This document shows positions 1-9,393 of a DNA stretch of 64,000 nucleotides, piece after piece. The translations under genes and the position numbers were made by a program. Numbering within the stretch: position 1 is the stretch's first letter; each line of letters opens with the position of its first letter. Under the pieces are notes generated by a model that did not search any database, was not told the origin of the DNA, and saw only the letters and a program-made list of their open reading frames with translations. The DNA is taken from contig NC_088712.1 of the NCBI RefSeq assembly GCF_963576615.1, forward strand, positions 27,619,870 through 27,683,869, written 5' to 3'. This stretch comes from Watersipora subatra (taxonomy: Eukaryota > Bryozoa > Gymnolaemata > Cheilostomatida > Watersiporidae).

Positions 1-213
1 GCCTGTGGTGATTGAGGTTTGTAACCACAGTGAGAAAGAGTGTTGCTTAGTAGTGTTGGGTTGGTGACAAACTTTCCCAGTCTAGCACCGATTGCCACTA
101 TGAAGAGGTTGCTGAGGTTCAACATCATGCTATTGTTTAAGTGTAATCTTCATGCTAGTAGCCTAGCTCGTGGGATAGCAAAGAGATATATTTCGATTAG
201 GGCACATTATGAA
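1..213. other. Unassigned flank left of a hAT element
   Basis: No gene or repeat is recognised in this stretch. An open frame from 40 runs into the hAT element that starts at 222 and has no recognisable protein features, so it is not called. The last bases before 222 form one half of that element's target duplication. Confidence 0.5.
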
Positions 214-221
214 GCTAAGAA

Positions 222-1165
222 TAGAGCTGGCACCAGTAGCTCGTCTGGTCTTGACTCACCGGGTCAGAGGTGCTCTGATCAGGCCACCCAACCCTCGGGT
301 CTTCTTATACAAAGACACGGGTAGGTCTATGGCTAAATGAGAGCGATTGTATATCGCTTTTCAAGTGCGATTGAAATAGAGTCGCATATAGTCCTAGCGT
401 GAAAGAATCAGACGAAATAAAACAAGGTGAGTTCAGACTATATTTTTACGTCTGCGACAATAGTCTTTGGACTATAGGTTTCACAACGTTTTTCGGCAAG
501 AAATAATCAACATGTCGGTGGTCTGGGATTTCATGAAAAAGCCGGTCAAGAAAGGGAAATACCAAATTATTTGTACAATATGCGAAAGCAAGTTAAGCTA
601 CAAAGAAGGGTCCACCTCAATGCTATTGAGGCATTTACAATGAAGGCATCTTGAGGAACTTAGAAGCATGTCTAAGAACCTTCAATCCAGCAAATTTATT
701 TTATTTTTAGTTTCTTTCACAAATACCAGAAGTTTTAGGGAAGTGATGAATTGTTGCTTTTCACTATGCTGGGTTATTCATTTCTATATTTACAAAGTAT
801 TTTTCAATTAATCTCTTCTTGTTGATTATAATAGCAGTTGAAAATAAAATCTGTAATAAAAAAACTTTAGCCAAAGTCATGGCATTAATCTATCACCCAT
901 TGAATAGCATTGATCCACCAATGTCTAGTCATAAATTGTAGATTGCATCTATAAACCAAGCCACAAAATATAATGATTGGTGTGATAATGGGTTATTTTA
1001 TCTTAGGTTATTGATGTCACAACATAAGGCTGAAATAGAACTATCTCTTAACCTTAAATGAATAAAAAAATCACGCACGCTGACCCGGTCCGACCCGATC
1101 TTGGCCCTCATTGCTGACCCTGAGTCTGGCCCGACTCTGCATTCCTTGGTCTCATTCCAGCTCTA
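222..1165 (+). mobile_element. Non-autonomous hAT transposon with 8-bp target duplication
   Basis: The element starts with TAGAGCTGG and ends with CCAGCTCTA, a perfect 9-bp terminal inverted repeat. It is flanked on both sides by the identical 8-mer GCTAAGAA (214-221 and 1166-1173). An 8-bp duplication with this type of terminus is the hallmark of the hAT superfamily. At 944 bp it is too short for a full transposase, and only a broken N-terminal fragment remains (see 512-712). A related element with TAGTGCTGG ends lies at 48926-49992. The intact target duplication suggests a fairly recent insertion. Confidence 0.88.
512..712 (+). pseudogene. hAT transposase remnant with a BED zinc finger
   Basis: Reading from the ATG at 512 gives an N-terminus typical of hAT transposases: an early VWDF motif, a basic stretch, then Cys-x2-Cys and a downstream His pair. 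This is the layout of a BED-type DNA-binding zinc finger. A TGA stop falls between the two histidines (HLQ-stop-RH), so the finger cannot be made as read. The DDE catalytic part of the transposase is absent. The fragment lies inside the hAT element at 222-1165 and in its orientation. The call rests on the zinc-ligand spacing and the element context. Confidence 0.72.
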
Positions 1166-1173
1166 GCTAAGAA

Positions 1174-2072
1174 AGCCACTGATTCCATTTTCCTGATCAG
1201 ATCAAAACTTCACAGGCTCATCATATTTAGTCATGTTTAGTTCAGCATGATATTAGTCTTTAACCTAGCCAGGGTCTGGCTCGTCAGGTGGGTGGGCTAT
1301 GTGCCCCCCTCTCCTTTCTCCTTTCTCCTTCTCTCTTTTCCCCTTCCCCCTTCTTCTTAGGATAAGGAGAATGGGATAGGAGAGGGGGTGGCAAATAAAG
1401 CCCTGATGGCTCATGATTTGTGGTGCAACATTTCATAATTTTTATAGTTTTAATATATGATGGTTATCAGATATTATCACAGAATCGCTTTGGTTCACTC
1501 GATTATGTATCCAAAAAAGTTTTTATGTGAAAATAAATGTGATTTTGTCACCTTCTCATTAGCTTCATTGTAAACAACAGTGCAGTCAAGCATTAGGTAC
1601 AATACAATGACCTAACGTCATGCTATTTAAATCTGACAGGCTTTTTTCCTATTGGCCAATCTAGGTTTACATAATTATTTATGTAATTATCACTTTGATT
1701 GTACTGTTCTATTACGATTTCAGTTGTTATTGAGGAAACTAAGGGCTGTTAGTCCACCCAGCCTCATCTAAACCTTTTTTTTATTATTGAAAGGCTAAGT
1801 CATTACCATAGTTTAAACGCGAGGCTATGTGGCAATTTTGAGCATTATTTGAGAGAGAACTACATCTATTCATGCATTGATCATGCTGATTTGTTAATAT
1901 TTTATATCTCAGTGTAATTGGTGTGTGTATGTACGTGTTGAACTCAAAGTGCAACAAAGAGGTTACTAGAAGTTGGCAGTTTAGTAGTAGCAGCAGTCAA
2001 CTTTCCTTCAATCAACTTGCTTGTGGCATTAGATTAGATCAAGGAGTTTCACTCCTTGATTCATATATAAAA
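1174..2072. other. Intergenic, with a pyrimidine/purine tract
   Basis: No gene is seen. From about 1302 to 1358 the plus strand is almost pure pyrimidine, followed at once by a purine-rich stretch to about 1390. The ends (CCCCTCTCCT and AGGAGAGGGG) can pair into a hairpin. The rest is ordinary AT-rich sequence. Confidence 0.5.
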
Positions 2073-3719
2073 ATGATTAACTGCTGGGCAGTAGGATGCA
2101 CAAACAGATCTGAGCACGGCTAAATAATGCATTGCTTCCCAAGAGATGCCACATTGGGAGTTAAGTGGATACAAATGGTGAGACGAGAGGGTACCATCAC
2201 TTCTTCATCACGACTTTGTCATGTAAGTATTATATTTACAGTCTTCATTGATGGTGAACATAGCTTCCGCATGAATTAACTGTTTATTGAAGTTAACTAT
2301 AAATACCAGCATAGACATAATATAGGCCTAACTAATATACAGATATTACTTTTCAGGCACACTTTGAAGATCAGATGTCTGAGCCTAACCGCAAAGATGG
2401 CTTAAAAAACTTCGGCATCTTGCTTATCCCACTCTGTTTCCACATCGTTCAGCTCCCAAAAGACGAAAGCCACCTTTAAAATGAGGTGCAGATGACTTGG
2501 GGACATCGATTGCTTATTCCTCTGACCACGATTATGCAAGCAGTAAGCCATGCCCAACAACTGAAGAAGAACCTGATGTTTCAGTTCTGGAGGCACCATC
2601 TTCTCCTGGTTTGCAAATTTGTTTTGTTCATGTTTGCTTTGACATATAATTACATTTATTTTGAGTAATATGTGTTTATAACATTTTCTATTAGTAGGCT
2701 TGCGATGATCATGCAAGTAAATATAGTCAGTGGAAATGTGTGTAAGGAGTGCTGGGATTTAATTTATTCTTCCGGATAGGACTTAACCATTGCCTCTGTG
2801 CATCACTAATTCTTCTGTGTGTCTTCTTTCACATCTAACTTGCACACTTTGCTAATCCTAATATGCACAACTTAACAGAACTCATAACTTGTATAACCAC
2901 CTTCTGAATATATGTTCCTCTATCTTCCACTCATCAAAACTTAACTACAGCGCCTAGATATACTGAGCTTGCATTGACAAAATTATTTCATTTTACTTTT
3001 AGTGGAAATGAATACAACTAGCATTAATGAAGATGACCAGGATACTATAAACATCCTGAAAAAAAGATTTCTTCAGTAGAAACTCAGAATGCTAAGGTTT
3101 AGGACTTTTGTAGATTTTATAAGCTATATTTGATACTGATGTGTATTACTTGATGTTTGATGTAATAGTATATATTAAATTGAATTTACTATTTTTGTGT
3201 ACGAAAGAGATGGTTTGATCTTCGCAAGAAACTCAAGCAGTCGGAGTAAGTAAGTTGTTTAATGAGGATCAGCTTGAAGCGCGTCGATGAAGGTCTACAA
3301 GAGGACTTGAATGGAGTCCAGGAACCATTATAAAAGGTCTGCAACTAAGATTTGTATGTGGTTCCACAGGCTACAACATGTTGTTTGAGCAGAATCAACC
3401 ACTGCTTTCTATTAGAACACTCTAAAGACATGTTCAGAGAGTTCCATTTTTATCTGATGTACTCAAGAGGGTGTTTGAGTATATGAAAGTTAAAGTAAAG
3501 TTCTGTAATTACAGACTAAGATGCGGTGCTTCGCTCTCTAAAAAACTCATGTTGATTAAATCAAAGATGGCTATTTAAAATTATAACATTGTCTTTGGCT
3601 CAAATGTGAAATATTATTGGTGCAACTAAAGGGCTTTAGTGTTCACAGGTTGAGAAGATGTCTCCCTTTGATAGAGACTGCTGCCTCACACTAGATGAGC
3701 TGCAGATGAACTCCAGCTA
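2073..3719 (+). pseudogene. Decayed P-element (THAP9-like) transposase
   Basis: Several fragments in order match a THAP/P-element transposase. At 2073-2222 the frame has a C-x4-C zinc-ligand start, an NR motif, HCFPRD, KW and LCH, which is a THAP domain, with one TAG stop inside it. A GT donor at 2223 and an AG acceptor before 2357 join it to AHFED and a degraded LKxxxxP region, the usual end of a THAP domain. At about 3257-3500 the frame reads through LFNEDQLEA, GLEWSPGTI, LQLRFVCGSTGY and LLSIRTL, the conserved block of P-element transposases, with two stop codons. At 3658-3719 a fragment with CCLTLDE recalls the next catalytic block. Multiple stops and gaps make it a relic. THAP9 and Drosophila P transposase are the known relatives. 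Confidence 0.8.
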
Positions 3720-4154
3720 AAGAGTCAACTCGTATTAACAATAATTATATATGTATGTCTCTAGCAACTTCATTAAATTGACTGTATATATTATATACTT
3801 GATATATTTGGCCTTTTTTGGTGCATTTGAATATATATAATTTTGTTGTTTGCAAACCCTTGCCCAATCTCATGACATATGTAATTTGTATATTTAATTT
3901 TACTGCATTTGAATATGTGTGTGTACGTATGCATTTTATTTGCAAATATATGTGTAAAAACCTCAACTCAGTTTTTATGGATCTGTGCTCTTTTTGCTTG
4001 ATCAGAGGCAATAAGGCTGTCAAAGATACTACATCATGATAACTGAAGTATCATATGTTAGCAAGTATTGCCTGTCATGCAAGCTTATTGGCCAATATTC
4101 ACTTCCGTGACTTTTATTGGCTAGCAAATACCATTGCTTATAACAATTAAATGA
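3720..4154. other. AT-rich intergenic stretch
   Basis: No gene is recognised. The overlapping plus and minus open frames at 3745-4039 are low-complexity AT-rich translations without domain features. Confidence 0.5.
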
Positions 4155-4266
4155 AGGACGGGTATAACTGGAGTATCTCAGAACCTGATTGCAACCTCAG
4201 AACCTCTATACATAGAGGTTCTGAGGTTGCAATCAGGTTCTGAGATACTCCAGTTATACCCGTCCT
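4155..4266. repeat. Perfect 112-bp palindrome
   Basis: Two arms of 55 bp are exact reverse complements around a 2-bp centre (CTCTAT-AC-ATAGAG). The outer ends are AGGACGGGTATA and TATACCCGTCCT. No target duplication was found beside it. It may be a fold-back MITE or an assembly or cloning artefact. It sits just left of the duplicated SOCS-box segment. Confidence 0.85.
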
Positions 4267-4543
4267 GAAATGAAACCATTGCGCAGTGGAACTAAAATGG
4301 CGCCCGTAAATTGTTGATGGCATAACTCTTACACTCAATGGCTCTGGTGCTGTGCGCGTTTTGAAAGGCGACCCTTTTCACAACGTGCACTATTATGCAA
4401 GTACGTACAGATAGTTTATTATTAAAACTAATCATATCTATTATACAGATTTACATGAACTCAAGGACAGTTTTAAAAACTACAAAATAAAAGGTTAGCT
4501 TGCAAGTTCTGACAGTGGAAACTAAGCCGCGAAAACAAGTTTT

Positions 4544-4715
4544 GGGAAAATTATAGATCCTATTGGAAAAACGATGTTTCCGATTGAATGAGTTTCCAGT
4601 AGTGCAAATACGCAAACCACATGAGTTTGGGTTTCTATGTTTTCAGCGAGCCGACTAAATGTTATTGTAACAGAAAACAGCGCTTTTCCAATATAATAAT
4701 AGGACTAATTTTCCC
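4544..4715. mobile_element. Small MITE present only in duplication copy 1
   Basis: Copy 2 lacks this roughly 170-bp block: its AAACAAATTTTG runs directly into TTGCAGTTTCG. The block begins GGGAAAATTA and ends TAATTTTCCC, an imperfect inverted repeat that continues inward with CCTATT on each side. Short TTTT runs flank it. Insertion into copy 1 is more likely than a clean deletion from copy 2, but the family is not identified. Confidence 0.55.
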
Positions 4716-5479
4716 AGTTTTTGTTGCCGTTTCGTAGTTCTATAGAGGTGAAGGCCAATCACAGGAAAAGTTCCTGTATTGTCGTCTAGAGAAAGCGTTG
4801 ACTAATAACTAGGTTAACAACACAGTAAAATATTAGACAATTTTTACCTAACATTACTGCGAATTGGATTTTTCAATTGTAGGATATCATTTCTTACATG
4901 ACCTGGCTTAGAGCTTTTAGTTTTCAGCATTAGGCTATATGATATGTTATTACATTCTTATGAATAAGTTGATGTGATTCTTTCGTTGGAAGCAAAAAGC
5001 TGGATTCAAAGTTATTTCCAAAAAGTTGAGACGACTCACCCGCAGTTTCATTGCAGTGTCTGCATTTAGTTTGGTAATTATGACTGCTTTTTTAAATAAC
5101 AATTGTATTTTAATTAGTCAAATGCAATTTAAGAGCGTTTCCAAAGTCGCTCTGGACACCCATTATAGAGGACGACTTGTTCACTGTCCTGTCTATCTTT
5201 TCATGTCATCTTTTATCACCATAAGTTCTGATCATAGTAGGCTATATAGCTTGTATATGTGTCACACTATTTTATGTTGTTTGAGGCTTTCAATCTGAGG
5301 CTATAGGCCTACACCATTTCGAGCTATTTTGGTTTGTTGTAAGTTGCTAGTCACATGTAAAAGCCCCATTTAAAAGCTGCTAGCTATTTTTTGGCTTTTA
5401 TTTCAAAATCTACTATCAATTCTTTATTCAAAGCTTCTGCTTCTTACAAACAGGACAGTCATCTGATAATTGTGATCAC

Positions 5480-5545
5480 TTCTTGATTATAGTCGTTGCT
5501 ACTCCTTGCTGTGAGTAAAATTCTCAAAGAGAAACCCGACAACAG
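5480..5545 (+). other. Candidate 5' UTR exon of SOCS-box gene 1 (left edge uncertain)
   Basis: A splice donor CAG|GTTAGT at 5545/5546 is preserved in both duplicates (10412/10413 in copy 2). A pyrimidine-containing acceptor TTATTCCAG|GCAGCC lies six bases before each start codon. This suggests a non-coding first exon spliced to the coding exon across an intron that, in copy 1, holds the TTAA element. The left boundary is a guess. Confidence 0.4.
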
Positions 5546-5619
5546 GTTAGTTTTTCTTCAAGTTTTTTTCAGTTGAATATTTTTATTAGAAGGTTCTTAC
5601 TGCATGCCGATTTCTTTAA

Positions 5620-6488
5620 AGGTTGACTTGCAACAAAATTCACATTACAGTTATTTGGTATCAAAAGATTCACCATGTGTTGTGTTGTAGGTGCCAAATA
5701 TGTGGAAATGTGATTACAAGCCCTTAAAAGCTCAAAAACGAAAAGCTGCCGTAGATTGGAATCTCTTTATTTATCTGACGTATTCATTACGGTTTGGTTA
5801 TTGTCTTGTCACGTGATGTTCTAACGTGAATTGAAAGGCCAATAAAAAGCTCAAATAAACTTATCATAGCACTAGTTTATGAGAAACACTTCGGGTTTTA
5901 CCGAAGACCTCGTATCAAATATAGATGCTCGCTACTTTACAGTTTTGTTTCGGCTTGGACTAATCGTCAAGTCGTAATCTGATCATGTGACCCAATGCTT
6001 CGAAAATAATTTTTACAGCACTTTTCGATTATCACAGGTAACCATCAGGCTCGTCATGATTATCAGACAATGATATGTACTTCTTCGAGCTAAGGTTAAA
6101 AAGTTTAACGATTTATTACGGTAAGTTAAAAGATATCAGTACTAAAAGTGACAGCATTGCAATGACGATAAAATAGACGCGTAAGAACAATAGACATGGT
6201 TTTATTGAATGCCTGAACTATATTTGTGAAAATATTTCGACGAATGAGATTGCATGAAAGTGTAAACAGAAACCATCCTGTAACAACTACGTCCCATTTG
6301 AGCCGTTTTGGAAAGCGAATCCAAACTACGGCGATCTCGTGTGGCTGCGGTTAACTGTTCGTTTTTTAGCTTTTAAGAGCTTGTAATCACATTCCCATAT
6401 ATTTGGCGCCTACAACACAACAGAGTAAGACATGGTGAATCATATGATACCAAATAACTGTAATGTGAATTTTGTTGCAAGTCAACCT
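5620..6488. mobile_element. 869-bp non-autonomous element at a TTAA site
   Basis: The element is flanked by TTAA at 5616-5619 and 6489-6492. Its ends, AGGTTGACTTGC and GCAAGTCAACCT, begin a long terminal inverted repeat of about 120 bp (5620-5743 and 6365-6488). The matching empty site in copy 2, near 10480-10490, has a single TTTAA. A TTAA duplication is typical of piggyBac-type transposition, but the ends do not start with the CCC seen in classic piggyBac. No transposase frame is present. A second, truncated copy lies around 48839-50048. Confidence 0.87.
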
Positions 6489-6870
6489 TTAATTATCAGT
6501 GATCAATAAAAAAGATCTGTGGGCCATATGAAATTGTGTAGCTCTTTTGCAAAAGCTAGTTTTATTTTTACTAAGTGAATGTGAATCATAAGATTTTTAG
6601 ACTTCCAATTTGTTTTTAGTTCTAATAAATCTAATAGGTCGGAGTATATAGTAAACAAGAAGCCAAATCTAAATCATTGTTTTGGAGTTGTGGTAAATTA
6701 GCTGTGCCATCCTTTGAGTCAAGCGTTGGTTTCAACTGAAATTTATGGGAGCTACTTGTTTTGTGTTTTGCCCGTAAGCTGCTAAAAGCTCGACATTCAA
6801 GATTTAACTCCTCTAAAACGAAAACTACACGCGCCTGTTCCATAATATATAATATTTATTCCAGGCAGCC

Positions 6871-7797
6871 ATGTCATCCGAAAGTTCACCTGAAAATCCA
6901 ATGCTCGGGAGGCTTGCAGAGATAACAGCATACCTAGAAATGAAAAGCCATCGAACTGGGCAAGATACGCAGGACTACGAAATGTTTTCAGATTGGCAGC
7001 TAGAAAAGTCACTGCAAGAGCTATCTGAGTTGCTAGATGAGACAGCACCAGAAGATCTTGAGGGTTATGAAGACGTAGTATTAAAAGGGCTCAGAGCCGA
7101 CAATTTGGAACACTCTCAAATGTTTCCAAGCAAGCTAATCTTCAGATCAACTGGCTACTTATTCCATTATTTGAAACATAATAGAATAAAGCTGCCTTTT
7201 ATTGAACAACTGAAATGGACCCCGGCATGTCATGGATTATACGCAGACAACATATACGACATCATTGACTTGAACAGTGTGACAGTTCGGGCCTACTTCT
7301 CCAACATAAAGAATTATCTCACACTTGCTGCCAAAGTGAGTAAGCTGACGATGAACGCTAATCAATGGTGGTACCAGGTCTTTCTCTATCTGCACCAAGA
7401 TGAGAGGGAAGAGGTGTGGGGAGAGCTAACTTATACATTGCTTGACCTCGGTTATATCGATAATGATTCTGCCAAGTTCATTCTTTCATGGCGAGGGTTT
7501 TTGACTGGAAAGCGGGTGGAGGATGCTCTGAATGCTGTTGAAAAGTATTTGAAACAGCCGCTGTCGCTGAAGCAATCGATAAGAAAAGTTGTGAGAGGTT
7601 GTATGCGCGAAGGAGCGGTGCTGGAAGACTGCTACAAACTAACGCTGCCACGTCTTCTTCAGGACTATGTAAGCCTGAGATCCCTGCAAGCAGATATTCG
7701 TCGATGGATTTTAGGAAAGGAGCCTTCGTCTCTGTTGTATAATGACAATTATAGCTCAAAGGAGGAAGTCGAGTGCAGACATAATCTTTGTGCTTGA
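6871..7797 (+). CDS. SOCS-box protein, alpha-helical (copy 1)
   Basis: An intact 308-codon single-exon frame. The ATG sits six bases after a splice-acceptor-like TTATTCCAG, and both duplicates start at the same place. Residues about 230-272 look like a SOCS box: PLSLKQSIRKVV as the BC-box helix that would bind Elongin B/C, followed by LTLPRLLQDYVSL as the Cul5-box (LPxxLxxYL pattern). SOCS-box proteins are substrate receptors of Cullin-5 E3 ubiquitin ligases. The BC-box position normally held by Cys is Ile here. Residues 1-225 are mostly predicted helical, with an acidic segment at about 45-70, and I recognise no named substrate domain (no SH2, ankyrin, SPRY or WD repeats). AATAAA at 8171 is a likely polyadenylation signal and is conserved in copy 2. 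The function beyond ubiquitin-ligase adaptor is unknown. Confidence 0.82.
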   Translation: MSSESSPENPMLGRLAEITAYLEMKSHRTGQDTQDYEMFSDWQLEKSLQELSELLDETAPEDLEGYEDVVLKGLRADNLEHSQMFPSKLIFRSTGYLFHYLKHNRIKLPFIEQLKWTPACHGLYADNIYDIIDLNSVTVRAYFSNIKNYLTLAAKVSKLTMNANQWWYQVFLYLHQDEREEVWGELTYTLLDLGYIDNDSAKFILSWRGFLTGKRVEDALNAVEKYLKQPLSLKQSIRKVVRGCMREGAVLEDCYKLTLPRLLQDYVSLRSLQADIRRWILGKEPSSLLYNDNYSSKEEVECRHNLCA

Positions 7798-8170
7798 TCA
7801 TGTTGATTGCTGAGAATTTTTTTGCACCATATTTTCATACCAAAATGAATATTTGAGTTGGTAATAACTTGTTATGAATGTTATTAACGTGTCTTCTGTG
7901 TGGCTATATCTTTGGTCAAGCTAGAAATCATTGAATATTTAATTCAAAATGGAGGTGTCTAAAAGAGTTTTTATTCTTATTGACAAGCAGCTAGTGATTG
8001 CCTTCAACTAAAAGAATGTAAGCCAGATTAAATCAACCTGTTAACTGGTTCCGGCAGTAAACCAAAGAAGCTGCTCAACTGTTATCAACATAGTTTCTAC
8101 ATTGTACTAATTGCAGATCAATTTACATCTCTCCTACCTTTTTACCTGGAAGGCCTTGTATATTAAAAAG

Positions 8171-8176
8171 AATAAA
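8171..8176 (+). terminator. Candidate polyadenylation signal, SOCS-box gene 1
   Basis: AATAAA lies 374 bp after the stop codon, inside sequence preserved in both duplicates (12177-12182 in copy 2). Confidence 0.45.
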
Positions 8177-8268
8177 GGACCTCGATACAAGTGCAAAAAG
8201 CTCTCAAAAGGTTTCACACTTTAATCTAGGTTTGACGAAATTGTCAAAATGAATGGCATTACTCCCTT

Positions 8269-9393
8269 TTCCATAGAGCAAGAGTAGTAACAAGAGTTCA
8301 AGAGGTCGATGGAACTCCCAAACATTGTCAATACTATCAGTTCTAAATCCTGAATTTTGTTAAAAGAAGTATTTCACTTGTAGTATCGTGACAGATGCTT
8401 GCTTACAGCAAAATTGTGAACCGTATAGATAAGACAAAAATGCTACATCTCCAATAGTTGATTTATACCTTTGTTGGGATTAAGCAAAAATGTTGATGGA
8501 GAGTCAGATGTTTGGCATGCATTATTCATCGGCCCATATAACCTCACCAATGTCCACAAATCTAACAGGGGTACCAGATATCCAAATATCAACAATTTAT
8601 TTTTCCACCGCCATAACTGGCTGTCATTATGTTATGACAACCCTAAAAACATGATTCTCTGGTTTTTTTTTTCAATTTTGTTAGCACTAGTACCTAGTAG
8701 TCTGGTGCGCCATGAGGGATCGTCAGCTTTAATGACTATCTGTACAAGTATTCCAGAATGTGGCAGGGCGGTTGGTGCAGGTGTTAGTGTGGCAGGTTGG
8801 TGCAGGTGTTAGTGTGGCAGGTTGGCGCAGGTGTTAGTGTGTCGGTTTACCAATTTGAATGTCATGAGTTTGAAGGCTCTGTGAATCAATCTTTTTTCTT
8901 ATCTGGTCTTGTAACAAATGTATAGTCAGAGCTTTTAATAATCACGGCATTTCAATGCTCAGACCGAGTTAGGAGTTCACTGTTGCTGATGAATTTGCAG
9001 ACTACCGTTTCACCGATTTGAAGTTGCATGAAGTATTATGTATTTATATCTTTCCAAAATTGGTGATGTATCTCTCAAAAAACTTTTTAAGGTAGACTCG
9101 CTCTCTCATGGCAAATGTTTTCGCACAAATTTAGCAAAGGGACATGGAGTCGGATGCATCCGGATTTTGCTGTTTTTATGATTCAGAGTAGAAACAACTC
9201 CGAATCCATTCAAAGCATAGAAATCCAGCGGGGTTAAAAATTAATAAATAGTACGTATTGACTATTAATAAGTAGTAATAATTACGACATACAGAACCTG
9301 CTAAAACTTATATACAACAACACTACTCTAAAACAACTGAAGTTGAACTTTGAAGTTGTCTTTTCTTTTGAAGAAAACCGTTGATTTCAACTC
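8269..9393. other. Spacer between the two SOCS-box duplicates
   Basis: This sequence is not part of the duplication. A 25-bp tandem repeat (core GGTTGGTGCAGGTGTTAGTG) occurs three times at about 8770-8842. A 113-codon open frame at 8471-8812 runs into this repeat and has no recognisable domain, so it is not called. No other gene is seen. Confidence 0.55.

Larger units (their letters stand above)
4357..8268 (+). repeat. Tandem segmental duplication, copy 1
   Basis: This segment is repeated at 9394-12269 in the same orientation. The two are nearly collinear across upstream sequence, coding region and 3' flank, and both end just after CAAAATGAATGGCATTACT. The offset is about 4.87 kb on the left and 4.0 kb at the CDS. 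The difference is mainly the 869-bp TTAA element at 5620-6488, which copy 2 lacks. Copy 1 also carries a further insert at about 4544-4715. Similar open frames near 5026 and 9861 are shared non-coding sequence. Confidence 0.9.

Noticed and set aside
5026-5298. 90-codon frame with a related frame at 9861-10217
   Set aside because: It lies in the duplicated upstream region. The two differ in length and frame context and show no domain, so shared non-coding sequence is enough to explain them.
7478-7801. 107-codon minus-strand frame opposite the SOCS-box CDS, also open in copy 2 (11482-11805)
   Set aside because: It is the antisense shadow of a conserved coding region. Its conservation follows from the duplication.
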